Of a stretch of DNA of 60,251 nt, positions 1-12,900 are shown one piece after another (the first letter of the stretch is position 1; the number at the start of each line of letters is the position of its first letter). The notes beneath the pieces were generated by a model. It saw nothing but the letters and a program-made list of their open reading frames with translations, did not search any database and was not told the origin of the DNA. A program made the translations under genes and the position numbers. The stretch lies in assembly GCF_001949145.1 (NCBI RefSeq), contig NW_019091404.1:3598284-3658534 (forward strand), given 5' to 3'. The DNA is from Acanthaster planci. Lineage: Eukaryota; Echinodermata; Asteroidea; Valvatida; Acanthasteridae.

Positions 1-563
1 AGTGCTGGTGCTCTGTCTAGTCACACACCCATCTCTTACTGGCATGTCTTTCTACATGGGTCCACACAGTGATACTAGTGCTATATACTTGTCACAGTCC
101 CATCTAATATTAGCGTGTCTTTCTCCTTAGGTACATCGATTGATTAGTTACATCTGGTACATCTACTGACAATTACTTTTACATAAGGTCACAAGTTGTA
201 ATGATTTTTAATATGTACCTTTGTTCTTGAGTTATCAGCCCTGTAGATTCTTTGATCAGGAAACATGAGAATCTTAAAGGCATTTTTCACAGCTACAAAC
301 AAACCAAACAGGCATACACAACACATCAAGAATTTTCACATATTTGAAATTTGCATATGAAATCCAAATTAATCTGTGTTAAGAGAATGACACATGTTAT
401 AACTGATGCCTTTACTAATGTTCCAAGTCATTCACGAAAGTGTGGACCCTTGCTTGCAACAGATACAATGATAGACAATGTGAAATTACAGAGTTTGATG
501 TACCAGCATAATCTAATTTAAAATTATAATTTCAACAAAGTCACAGGATAACTGACTACTTAC

Positions 564-3500
564 GGCCAACATCTCTGACATTTACAACGGCCAGGCTGTC
601 CAATTCATACAAAACTTGATATTTGTATCTTACTGGACCTCGTCTATAACAGGAGGAAATATGACAGAGAGCAATCTTACAGCATTATGTAGTAACTGTG
701 TGAGACATCAATACAAAATCCCATTGAAACCAAGCTTCCTAAATCCACCAAAATCTGACTGTAGAAGCTAGTCTATAGTTTAGTTTTGCAGACATTAAAG
801 TTTATTTCAATACAACAAATGTCTTCCTGGGTTACGTTCCGAGTTGAAATGAACCTAAGACAGGATGTTTGAAAAGATAATACCATGGTGATCAGATTTA
901 ATCATAAAACAAGTTGGTTGCTTCGTACTGATCTCACCTGTTTGGTACAAATGTTGTAATGACCAGACTATCATTCAGCAGGTAAGCATGTACACGCTGA
1001 ACCTCAGAGAACGTGTCCGTGTCTAACTCAACCAAGTCACCATCGTGGACAATGTATCTACCTGGGACTTCCGTAATCCGCTGCAAAGAATCACAGTGGA
1101 AAATATGGCAGCTCAAATCAGCCCTTGGGAGCTTTGAAGCATTCCAAGTACTTTAACATTCTTTGAGATCATGATCAAGAAATTGATCCTAATCACTACT
1201 CACTGAGCATCCTTCCACTCTGTCAAGGAGTGAAGCTATGGTTCTCTTCTGGTCATCTTTACTTTGAGGCATATCTTTGTTCCTTGCCGATGCCTCTGGA
1301 AGCAGAAAAAAATTTTAAATGAAAAATATTGGAAGAAATTACATTATAACTCCTAGATTAATAAATGTGCCTTAGTTAAATATATTACTTACGATTTGTT
1401 AACATACAAAAATGAAACAATTTGCCAGAACCTCAAAAATTTATAACAGTTAATGAGAAAATCAAAAAGTTATTACCTTTATTTCCAATGGACATTTCCA
1501 ACATCTGACTCATGATGGCTTTTTGTTCTGTCAGAACATGACTCAATTGATACATCTCCCCTTCAAGATCTGATAGACTGATGAATTCAGGAAGATTACA
1601 GGAAGACAGGAATAGAACCTAGTAACGAGGGTGGTGGTCTTAATTATGGTCAGGAGGGTGGTAACAAAGTACATGATATAATAATAATGTAGTGCTGCTT
1701 GTTTGGTTGAAAAGACGATGAAAAAAATAAGAATAAAAGTAGAGTAATATTTCCAAATAGGTCACTTGGGAGACATTTTGTGGTAATTTTTTCAACATTA
1801 GGGAGACATCAGTCATTAGGGAGACATTTCAATATATCCCTAATGTTCCAACTACCAAAAGGAGGACAATTTTTAGTGTCCACATTTTGGGAGATGATAG
1901 ATTAGGGTCTGAAAGGAAAACATGCAAAGTTTGGTTAAGATCCGATTAAGGAATATTGAATTATGGGATGTTCCTATGCACGTTCCTATGGGAATGTCTC
2001 CCAAGTGACCCGTTTTAGGTAATAATAACACTTATCACTATGGTAACACCAATGATTGTGGTGACATGGTGAATGAGAAGTGAAGTTGATAATTTTATCA
2101 TAACAATCAAAATGAGGATCTTGATAGTAATCAGAATTCAAAGTTAAAGTGAACTGACATAGGACAACCCCTAAATAACAGAATTTATTATGAAAGGATA
2201 CAAGATATTTCTTTGGAGGTATCAATGAATTGCGTGTAATTTCTATAGACATTCTTCTTGAGGTTAATGGCTGTGTCCTCACTGAGCATCTGTACTTTCT
2301 GACGATGTTCCAAGAGGTCATTGTAGACGTCACCTCCTGAACAGATGTCAAAAACATCTGGGGAGAAAAAATACAGATGAACTTTTTTATTGTCATGGAT
2401 CTCAATATCAGAATTAAGATCTTAAAATTACCCCTAAAATTCATTTGATTAATCTTCCAAGATCGTGACATCATTGACAAGAGAAAAATGACCAACAACA
2501 AATCACTACTCAAACACAGCTACATGTACAGTGAAACCTAAAGCATGTTTTCTTAATGTACACGTACAGTATGTGTCAAACCCAAACCAGTTCAACAATT
2601 GGGTTCCATGAATACAAGAGATGACCTCCACCACGCCCTGATGAGCAGCTGTCAAAACAACATCTCGTGCAATGAAGTCACCATTTACATGTATAATACT
2701 GGTACTTTGAAAAACACAGGTAAGACTTGTGATAAAATACACTTTAGTAATAAACTTTGATCTTGCACCAGTGAAGACCATCATACTCTGGTAAGTACAT
2801 GTTGAATATGAATAAGACTAAGTCCACAGTCCAATGATGTTTCCCAGTGAAATCATTGTACATGTAATTTGGAATTTTGACTCACTTAGGACCAATTGAT
2901 ATTTACTGCATGCAGTCAGTTTCTACTGAAAAGAGTTCCATATGCAGGCACTACATTTTTCCTAAATCAGACTGTAGAATGAGTCAACACATACACATGT
3001 ATATCATGCAGGTAATGAACCCTAATATAATGCTACACCAGTGGGGCTGGTAACATGGCACATTTTGATTTCTCACTTGGAGTGCATTGCTATATTTTTT
3101 TCATCAAGCTCTCAGCATTTCCAGCAACAACATTTTAGTCTGTGTACCCACTACAAATTACCAATGACAAGTGGGGACTGGCCATGACTTGACACCTGGG
3201 GGTGCTGTTCAGACACTTATGTAACACATGTTAAAAGTTATTGTGTTCACAGAGCTACCTACCAGTGTATGCCCTTGGCAATCATTATATTTATCAACAA
3301 GAAATCAAAAACTATTTGCAATTTTTTGTTTTATTTTTCTTTTGCTGCAAAACAAGACACATTTTTTTTCATGTTTATTAGTGAATATACGACAGTACAC
3401 TCAACCTTCATTTGGATGAACTCAAGCCATGTACATGTACATTTTGGGGGTTAACATTATGTGTTTGTCAAAAAACTTCACCTTTAGCAAACCACTGAAA

Positions 3501-5552
3501 AGTATAAAAAAAATCATCTTTAGTAAACCACTGAAAAGTATTTTAAAAAAATCAAATTCCCGCATTAGAAAAGAAAATACATACAGGAAGAAGGAAATGA
3601 AATACTGTGAACTTTATCTGGAATTTCAGCAGCCAACTGATATTTTGTGGGGTAGTGTACAATGTATGCCAAATACATGCACCGTCATGGTGGGTGCAAC
3701 TTTTGTTCCTGGCAAGTTGTTTGGTGCACTTTGCCAATATTTCTGAGTCTTTTTGTAATCTCACGTGGCTGAGGGTTGTAATTTCTTGCCACACTCAAGT
3801 TTCATGAGAAATTAGCTGCAAAAAAGAGTTATCTTCCAGGCCACATTTTTACTGTCAAGGAAGGATTTTTAGCGTCAAAGCCCCCTAAGCTAAAACACCC
3901 TGGCGAGCCTAGGCCCTACATATAATTTTGGAAATTTCAAACTGTAAACCTGCCATGCAAATTTGAATCCACAATGTGTCATGTGCTATTAAGGCTGTGC
4001 CAAATATCTGAATAACTGAATATTCAATCGATTGTCAAATATTTGAATATTATTTTTCGAATTTGAATATTTGAATACAAAATTCATGAGAAGGAAGGGA
4101 AATTTTCTTTTGTTTTAAAGGAGAAAAATTGCACGATGGAGGCTTGTTTCAAGCAGATTCAAAAAAAGGGTCAGATATCTTTCGATTTCAAAAGTAAATT
4201 ATTCATTAAACAATTTAAAAGGAGAAATTTTCAACAGGGCAAGAAGTCTTGTTCATCTCTTAAATCTTGCTAAATCGAGGCTGGAGACACTCCTAGATGT
4301 GAGAAGCTATTATATTGATCATAATGTACAATTGTGTGTGTTATTGCAACTGATGTTGAATATGGTTTGTTCATCAAACAATCTGCCTGTCTGTGCGGCC
4401 AATTATTTGGATATTCGATCAAATTGAGGGTCGAATATTCGAATAGTGAACAATTCAAATTGACTCAGCCCTATGTGCTATTGATTATCTCAACATCTAC
4501 CAAGGTGAATCCAAAAGTTAAAACGTAGGTCTGCCTTCTTTTATATGAACAGGGTCCCCAAATATACATGTGTACAATCCCCAAAACTTGAGCAACTGTC
4601 ATGACTGTATTGAGTACAGACGACTCAGGGTACTTACAGCATATTTTGAGATGGTTAGGCCTAGTCCTGTTTACATTATGCAGGAGGGAAGGAAATTACA
4701 TGTACCAACACGACCGATCAAACTTGGTGCAGTACAGTAGTGGTGTTACGCCCCAACTACATGTATAACATCAGGCCCAACTATACTGGGACCATCCCAA
4801 CTAGAGTGCTACAGTTGAGCCAGCCCAACTACAGCACAGAGGTCCAGTTTGCATATGCCCAGCATGTGCCAGTCATATTGTTTACAATTTACTGATAACA
4901 GTGTAATCAGTAAATTTACAGCACCATGTCATAGGGGCCTAGATGAAGTGCCATGGGCCTAGGCCTAAACTTTTGGACAAGGTTGACATTTTGGGCCACT
5001 CGGTTTGGACTTTGGTTTTTTCGACAATCTCCATTCATTTCATGTTGCTTCATTCTCAAAAAGAACTCTGTGGACATCCATGACATTGTAATTTGTAGAC
5101 TCGATTTGGACTGAATTCGACTTCTTTGAAGCTTTCCGGAGTCACTCCAATCCGATGCGACATTGTAGCTGGTGATTCTAGGGGGTGTATTCGTGCATGG
5201 CCCTGCATTCTATAGTTACACCAAGAAATTGGTCAACAATATTACTAGTTAGTTGGTCCAGCCCAACTACGCACTGCTGCAGCTCTACAGTCAGACGGTT
5301 GGGACTGTCCCAACGTATGGCTATGAATGGGGCGTGAATGGAATGGTAATGGGTTGGGCCTAATGCACTTAAATATTCAACTTCATGGGCGGCTTACGGC
5401 TTCATAGAAATTGAAATAAGTTTATTGCTTATGTGCTCTAATGCACAGAGTCTTGAAATATGACCCAAGCTTTGTTATTTTAGGAAGGGATACGTACGTT
5501 TTTGAGCATCAAAATCGTCGCTCGAGAGTTGCTTCTTCATATGATCCGCCAT
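564..5552 (-). CDS. EXOC8: Exocyst complex component 8 (Exo84), 5' part of gene, runs off left edge
   Basis: EXOC8/Exo84 is a subunit of the octameric exocyst that tethers secretory vesicles to the plasma membrane and binds Ral GTPase through its PH domain. Exons read on the minus strand: 5552-5498, 2357-2202, 1569-1477, 1295-1204, 1080-938, 643-564; phases join without a break and give the first ~206 residues of a family protein of ~700. The start is MADHMKKQLSSDDFD. Next comes the Exo84 N-terminal coiled region (LLEHRQKVQMLSEDTAINLK, then NVYRNYTQFIDTSKEIS and EGEMYQLSHVLTEQK), and then the beginning of the PH domain (PGRYIVHDGDLVELD, VQRVHAYLLNDSLVITTF, LDSLAVVNVRDVG). These are hallmark vertebrate EXOC8 stretches. 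Intron 1 is long (3.1 kb). The human gene is, from memory, a single exon, so the intron-rich structure here is notable. The remaining two thirds of the protein would lie left of base 1. Confidence 0.95.
1760..2010. mobile_element. MITE-like element with 18-bp perfect terminal inverted repeats
   Basis: The ends are GGTCACTTGGGAGACATT (1760-1777) and its exact reverse complement (1993-2010), so a 251-bp unit is bounded by perfect 18-bp inverted repeats. The core sequence TTAGGGAGACAT occurs twice inside (about 1798 and 1815). It lies in EXOC8 intron 2. No convincing target-site duplication is visible, so the superfamily is not assigned and the true ends could lie a few bases away. Confidence 0.6.
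3981..4482. mobile_element. Non-autonomous DNA transposon (482 bp) with 10-bp target-site duplication
   Basis: The direct repeat ATGTGCTATT flanks the unit at 3981-3990 and 4473-4482. The element between them (3991-4472) begins AAGGCTGTGCCAAAT and, read from the other end on the minus strand, begins AGGGCTGAGTCAATTTGAAT, which is an imperfect terminal inverted repeat. Subterminal regions at both ends are rich in GAATATTC/TTGAATAT palindromic motifs, as expected for transposase-binding repeats. No transposase is encoded. The CAGGGCTG-like end resembles hAT elements, whose duplication is usually 8 bp; a 10-bp repeat could be 8 bp plus chance identity, or another superfamily. It sits in EXOC8 intron 1. 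Confidence 0.7.
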
Positions 5553-8500
5553 ATTTAGGTTAGACAGTAGGCGGGGTCACAGGGTTGTACCATATTTTTA
5601 CAGGGAGGACATTCACATATTTATTTTGAGTTAATTATATTGACAAGAAAAACAGATGGTCAGTGATAACTGATTCCTTTGTAATTTCAAATTATTTGTA
5701 ATTTTCTCTCAAAAGAAGAAAAATACACAAAGTTATGCACAACGTGAAAGCTTTACAATAAAAAAAACTCCTCAAATGTAATACACTTGTCCATTTGTGC
5801 AATGCAAACAGGCGGCCGCATGCGCTAGTCTGATGATGTGACCAGCCCGGTATAAATTCCGCAATTTCACCCCACTTTGATCCAAATTCAACAAATCCAT
5901 GACCATTTCTATAGTGTACAGGTGTGTTCATCGAATGCCAAGGATTGTTGGAGTACAGTTGTTATTTTTGAGGGTTTATCACGTGAATTCAGTCATGCGG
6001 AAATGATAAACAATCAATCAGGCCGGTCTTAGCATGGACCAGGGACCACTCCCGGCCCATGTAGACTCCTGACATGTCTGAGCATCTGTCCGCCGGCTTG
6101 ACGCCAGGTGCATGTTCTTCAATCTGCATACAGCTGGACCGGCCATGAATGTTTTCTTAATCCAAGGTTTGTTCAATTCCATCACTGTATAGCTTCCTCG
6201 ACAAAGGACGGGCTGGAGCTCGTTCTTTGTCAAGATTTGGCGGGTTTTGTGAAATCCATTCATGATCTCTTTCTTAAAGTAGGCTAGCCATTTGATAATT
6301 CTTCAATTGTAATTTCAGTAGCCCTTGTGCCGAGGTGAGAAGAACAAGGGCCTCAGTGAGTATTAAGTTACTTCCCCTTATTTTATTCAGTTTGTATCTG
6401 TCCTCGTGCTTAAACAGTCCTTGTGGGACAAAGAAGTGTGCAAAACCTTTAATTCTAGCTCAAAATTGATATTGATGCGAGCTCAACATGGACAGTTGAT
6501 GCTGTTTTAATTTTAGTATTTCTAAAATTAATAATTTTTATTTGTGCCTCTTTGTGTATTTTTTTTTATGCTTGATGTTCACCTTTGAATATTAGCTATT
6601 CTTATGTATTTGTTTGTTTCTGGGGTTTTATACATGCACCTGTATGTCCTGTGCTGTAATCGTTGATTGAGCTGTTTTTTTTCCTTGTTAATACAGTGTG
6701 TACTAACAGCGAGAATTGAGTAATTTGTCAAAGGCATTCCTACCAGTCAGTACAACTTGTCTTTGTTTTCCATCTGAGGTCCCAGTTGTCAGAAGGACCA
6801 GAACCGGCACTGCAATTGTATTCAAATATGCCCTGATGATGATTGCTGCTTACTTAATAAGCTTGTTTTGTCAACCAGAAATCCTGGTAACAATGTTGAT
6901 AGTGCTCCAATCACCTACAACCCACCATAAAAAATACAGGCACTTTTTCCTGGCAGTAACTTTAAATGTTTAATGTCAGAGCATCCGTGCTTACACATGT
7001 ACTAATGATGAGTTACATGTAAAATTGGAAGTCTCAGGTGATTGTGTATTGAAGACATTAATTCTAGCTTGTGGAGACTTCTTTCTTCTTCTTTGTTGAC
7101 ATGGCATCAGTTTTTGTTAATTATCTTTGTCTTGGTGTAATGCAAGGATTATTTGTAGAACCTGTGGACCTGAAGATAAGCAACAATAATAGGCTTACTT
7201 CCTTCCTTGTGTTGTTACCACATGCTTCTGTCCTTCTCATGAATCATTGACTGGTCTTATCATGTGGGCATGTGGTCCATTTGATACATGTGTTTTTATT
7301 GTCTAGTGAGGGTGCAAGATCAGGATATAAATGTGGGTCTGACCCATCGTCACCAACAATACCAAATGAGGACCTAATTTTGTCCACATCCATCCAAAGG
7401 ACGTCTTTGGTCTGTTTTCTGTGGTCAAGCTAAACCTCAAATTTGATACTGAATAAATCATCAAGTAAGTTTCTCAAAATCAGAAATAAACAATCATGCT
7501 TGTTGCTAAAGAATTTCATATTGCATATTTGTTATTTATTCATGCACAAACATGTATTAAAATTGCCATTCTTTTTTCATATCAATGTAATATAATTTTA
7601 ATACATGTACTTCAATGGACATATTTTTAAAGCATGTATTGGAACTTTGCATTTGTAGCGTTCAATAAAAGAATATGTATTTCATAAAAGATGTGATCAC
7701 TGATCACAGGTGATGGTAAAAATTGAGTTGAAATTTCATCATTTTGACAAGAAAAGAAAATCTTCACAAATATACTGTAATTCAAAATAATTCCCAACAT
7801 TCCAAACATTAGAAAGGCCTGAAAAAATTCCAGAAGTGCATGGAGATGATCATGAAATACATTGTACAGTACTGTGGCAATGGAAATAAGCAATGTACTT
7901 ATATAGACATGTAGGTCAGTAGATAAACCTCACAGTGAGTGAAATAAAGGGCACTGAGAAGCCTACACAGTACATGTACAATAGATACTATTATGTACAT
8001 GTACATGGTACATGTTAGTGCACATGTACGTTCATACACTGTATCCCTGCATACCATACCGATATGAGTGATTCATTCTGGATATTATTCATAGTCACTC
8101 ACACACAGTCCAGGTAAATTTAGAAATGTGAAGTTATTAATAAATGATGACTGATGTTGGCTTATGTACTCTCCGTTGGACATTATTGGATGGAGCATTT
8201 TTCAGGGAGAAGTATGTAGTGGTGATATTATGTGCTTGCTTCATACATTGAGCCTTTTGAGGTGCTTTGTGTTTAGCCTTTTTTAGGTTCTGTTGGGGTA
8301 CTAATTTGATGGAGCAGTTTTGTTTTCCTTTGGGGGCACTTAAATACTGATTAAATATGAATAGCAAGATAGATTTTTAGAGGGTACTAGCTGTCTAAAT
8401 AAAGAAGTCTACTGAACCTTTTTTCATCTTTCAAACTGCAGCCAATAGACACTTTTTTCTTACTTCCAGTTTCATTTTTTTGGGGTCCAGAATCCCCTTT

Positions 8501-9688
8501 CAAACAAGCTTTGCAGCCAGTCAAAGTACATGTAGGATAGGTCAGGGAAACAGGAAGCATCTTATTGGGGGAGGGGGTGGAAGCAGGAAACTTTTTTAAC
8601 TGTTATTGTATTACGTGTAGTTTTCTCTGTTTTTGTTCTTTATTCAGTTGCTGGTGTATGAAAAATGAAGTTGGATTCCATTGTGGCCCAATATCTGTAT
8701 CTGCACTCAATTTGTTTTTCAAGAAGATTCCTACATGTATGATATAGACAACAGATGGGTGTCATCAACAAAATCATCAACGAATGAAATAGTTATGTAA
8801 GAAAAAGTATGTTGCCTTGTTTGAGTCAGCAGGCCATACATCCTGTCATTTTGAAACCTTGCTGTTTGTTGACAAAATACCTGCAGCCACCCACTGTGTG
8901 TTATTGGGCCAAATAGATTCAAAAGAATTTACCAAAGTGGTTTGAAGTCAAAGTTGCATGATCCATGGAGTTTACAGATTGGAAGTCAAGGTTGTGCATT
9001 GTTGTAACTTTCTGCCTTTAGGGGAAGGATGAGGGCTATTTTTGCCTACGCTAAAGCTCTTTCATGATATGCAAGAGTGAACTTGAGGAATTCAAGCAGT
9101 TTAAAATTGCAGGAAGTCACGTATTTGCCTTAAAAACTTCTCCCTGAGCTGAAAACTAGACAAGGACAAAATTTTACTGTGATTGTTGTGGTAAGTGCTT
9201 GTGGGGTGTTTGTGTTTGCCTGATCATGTTTGCAAGAACCAGTCTTTCTTTGTGTACAAATTGGATTTAGGTCTCTAAAGGATCTTGTAAAACCCCTCAC
9301 GCCCCCTTGTTTGATGTTGTCTTTAGCTGTACAGACTGGGTCAGCCTACATGTACTTACAGAATGCATTTGTTACTGAGCTTTACAGTTTGTTTAACCAT
9401 GGAGGTAGGTTTTACCTGGAAGGGTGTGACAAACACCTTCCCTTCTGTCTACTGGTCTAGGGTAGCCAAATGGAGGAGGAAACTTAAAATGTTTGAGATC
9501 TACAAACAAAATTGTGCTAGTACTTTTAAAGTGCTGTTGGGCTGTGACATGTTCAGTTTGATCAATTGATACATGTACTTGGACTTAATGAGCTTAAATC
9601 TGTAACTGAGTTTGTAAAACGTTGTAATTCAATTTGTATACAATTTTGCATTGTCATAAAATCTTATTTTCTTTCCTTTTGCCTGCAG
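5553..9688. other. Intergenic region between divergent EXOC8 and KLHL17, with no convincing coding sequence
   Basis: This is the upstream space of two divergently transcribed genes. I see no exon with family resemblance on either strand. A C/G-richer stretch at about 5800-6350, ending in a good donor-like CCGAG/GTGAGA near 6335, could be a 5' untranslated exon and promoter of KLHL17, because the KLHL17 coding exon is preceded by a splice acceptor (9689). That is inference. Around 7970-8040 several ACATGTAC palindromes are clustered. Confidence 0.5.
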
Positions 9689-9917
9689 AAATTGTGGCGG
9701 ATCATGACTTGATTGTCTCGTGAGTGATGCTTCATCAATGGATGTGTACAGACATGAAGTGACATATTGCAAGCTACCATTTCATGTTGAAATATAACAA
9801 AAGATTCTGATCGGAATAAACTTCACATCAATTGAAGTACTGATACCATAAACTTTGAAGGAGAAATCCGGGTTAAACAAGCACAAATTGTCAGGGTAGG
9901 ATTAAACACTACTCAGA
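9689..9917 (+). other. KLHL17: 5' UTR part of the first KLHL17 coding exon
   Basis: A strong acceptor with a long pyrimidine tract (TTTTCTTTCCTTTTGCCTGCAG) ends at 9688, 229 bases before the ATG at 9918. The exon that starts the coding sequence therefore probably begins at 9689, and at least one non-coding exon lies upstream. Confidence 0.5.
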
Positions 9918-12900
9918 ATGGAGGTGAAGTCGGAACTGTCAGTCCAAGTCAGTCATCACCGCTCCTTATCCCGGCACCCTGCTTCACCGGTGATCAGTCC
10001 TGTTGGTTGTATATCCCAGAATGCCAAGCTTGGAGAGTTCTTCACTCACAGAGCTTCCCGTCATGCCAACGATGCATTTGTAGCAATGAACCGTATGCGC
10101 CAACAAGCCACACTTTGTGACATCGTCCTGAAAGTTGGAGATAAAACAATCATGGCACACAAACTTGTATTGGCATCATGTAGTGCTTACTTCCATGCAA
10201 TGTTTACAAGTGAGTTATTTTTCTTCAAAATTGTAAATACTGCAGAGTTCACAGGGGCGGGTCCAGGATTTTCCAAAAGGATGTGTGTGATTTAAAACAG
10301 CAATGGTAAAATGCACTTACGGTGTGGGGTCTGGGGTCTTTGCTGGGGGCATGTTCCCCCCTCCCCAATCCGCTGCTGGTAAATAGACGGCTTGTGCCCA
10401 GTCACCTACATTTTTTAATGTAAACACTGCTGTCAGTTTGGGATGCTTTCCTTCCATGCAACTTTTAACTTACCATATCACATACTTCCTTTGTAATAAA
10501 TAAAGAGTGATGTAGATAGTTTGTCTGCTTTTTACAGGTGATATGAGTGAATCTCGTCAGTCAGAGGTTCACCTTCGTGACATAGAAGCTCAGGCAGTGG
10601 AGCAACTAGTCCAGTTTGCATACACAGCAGAAATTAACATTGGTGAAAAGAATGTGCAGGTATCTGCTTGGATTAGGTTTTACCCAAAGTTGTGAACTTC
10701 TCCATGTCAAAGTATTCTGTGAAAGACATTTTGGCTGTTCATGGCTAATCTTTGAGCCTTAAGAGGTCTTCCTTTATGCTAAATTATTTTATGTTAACCT
10801 CTGATAAATTGATTCTTAGTAGTTTTATAGGACAAGTGTAATAATGGCTTGCTTGCTTTTTCAAACAAGTGCTCTAATCTTCTTTTCAAATCTCATCTTT
10901 CTGTAGTCTCTCCTGCCAGCAGCTAGTCTTTTACAACTCCATAGTGTCCGCGATGCCTGCTGCAAGTTCCTCCTTGGTCAGCTGGATCCATCCAATTGTC
11001 TTGGCATCAGGAGGTTTGCTGATATGCATGGATGCTACGACTTGGAGCAATCATCTCATCTCTATTCATTGCAGAACTTCAACCATGTTGTCAATACTGA
11101 GGAATACCTACATCTACCTGCTGATGAGGTAAATGTGGTAGAAGGTGCATTGTGTAAAAGGTCAAGAGGTCATCTAATTAGGTTATTTGTAGAGAATCAG
11201 CTTCTTAATGACTCGTTTCTAGTTCAAGTTAATGCGTGGAGTGCAGCTTTTTATTCCCAAGTTTCATGCCTTTTTTGGTTATAGGTTATGCAGCTCATAT
11301 CCAGTGAGCAGTTGAACATCACATCAGAAGAAGATGTCTTCAATGCTGTGGTGCTATGGGTGAGAGCAGACATGCCAACAAGACAAAGATACGTTGCTAA
11401 GGTAATGCCCTGCCTTGCATCAGGACATATAAAATTGATAGTGATAGGAAACAAAGAAATTAGAGAAAGTGTTCGATGTTGTTTTGTGTATGAAAAGTTG
11501 GTGGATGTCAATAATACACTTGGTGTCATTTTTATCTTGTAGTTGATGGAGCGTGTCCGTCTTCCTCTTCTGACACGCGATTTCTTGGTCAATACTGTAG
11601 AGACTGAACCTATCATTCGTTCAAGTCCAGAATGCAAGGATCTCCTGATTGAAGCCTTGAAATATCACTTACTACCTGAGCAACGAGCCGTGATGCAATC
11701 ACCTCGTACCCAGGAGAGACATAATTCAGCCTGTGTTCCAATGCTATTTTGTGTTGGTATGTAAGAATCGTAAATAAAAGTTAAAGATACTGTGTCATTA
11801 CACCATTTCTCTCCCAGTTCTTTTTTTGCAAGTTCAACTAAAGTCTCAGTTCCATTATTCCTTTTCAAGAAATTTTCCTTTATTTTGTTTCTTTTATTTT
11901 GTATGTTGACCCTTTGTACAGATTAGGTGTTTGTCCATGCATAACGAAAGGTTCATGTAATTACTGTCAAAATTCCCCTTTACCTGGTGTTCATAGTTCA
12001 TTTCTTGGCTAATTGGTTTCAGGTGGAGGTAGTCTATTTGCAATCCATAGCGAGTGTGAATGTTACGATCCCCGAAGTGACACATGGCATCCATTGGCTC
12101 CTATGAGTAGCAGGCGAGCCAGACTTGGTGTGGCTACCGTTGGCAGGCTTGTATACGCTGTAGGAGGGTGAGTATTATGGCAAATGGTACAGCATTGCAG
12201 AGTTTCTGTTTGTAAACAATTTGCAAAATTCCTATCTACTCAACCAGAGTGATTAGGCCCACTGTGAGACATTATGGAATAGTCCTGATGTTTTGTGATA
12301 TTTGTAGTGCCTAGGAAGGAATTCTTTTGACTAATACCCCAATTGCTCTGCCTATAATGTACACACAAATTTTCTTTTTTGACATGTAGTCACCTCTTTA
12401 TAGTAATGAAGACTTTTATTCTTTCATAGCTTGTTCGTGTAGAGGATTGACTATTTGTATATCTGTACTCGTCTCCTAGATATGATGGTTCCAATGACCT
12501 AGCCTTAGTGGAGAGCTATAACCCACAAACAAACACATGGAAGGAAATCACACCAATGGGTACTAAGCGTAGTTGTCTAGCAGTTGCTTCTCTGAATGGT
12601 CTCTTGTATGCCATCGGTGGGTACGATGGTGCATCTTGTCTAAATAGTGTTGAACGCTATGATCCACTGACTAATACATGGACATCTGTGGCTGCCATGG
12701 CAACCAGAAGACGATATGTGAAAGTTGCTGTCATGGGTGAGTATGATTGCTGTGATGGCACTTATCATGAAAATGATAAAATGTGTAAATGTAGAAAACC
12801 ATATATTAAATGAATGTACATCATCACTTACTCTCCTGCAATTTTGTGCTTTGCCCATTACTATAATAAATGGGTCTATGTGAATGCCAGGGACTTGTAC

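Noticed and set aside
4740-5360. Possible inverted repeat of CCCAACTAC-rich segments (4740-4850 versus 5250-5360)
   Set aside because: Only scattered short matches; alignment by eye is not good enough to claim an element.
6018-6263. Minus-strand frame of 81 codons between EXOC8 and KLHL17
   Set aside because: Composition like non-coding 5' UTR or promoter; no family resemblance.
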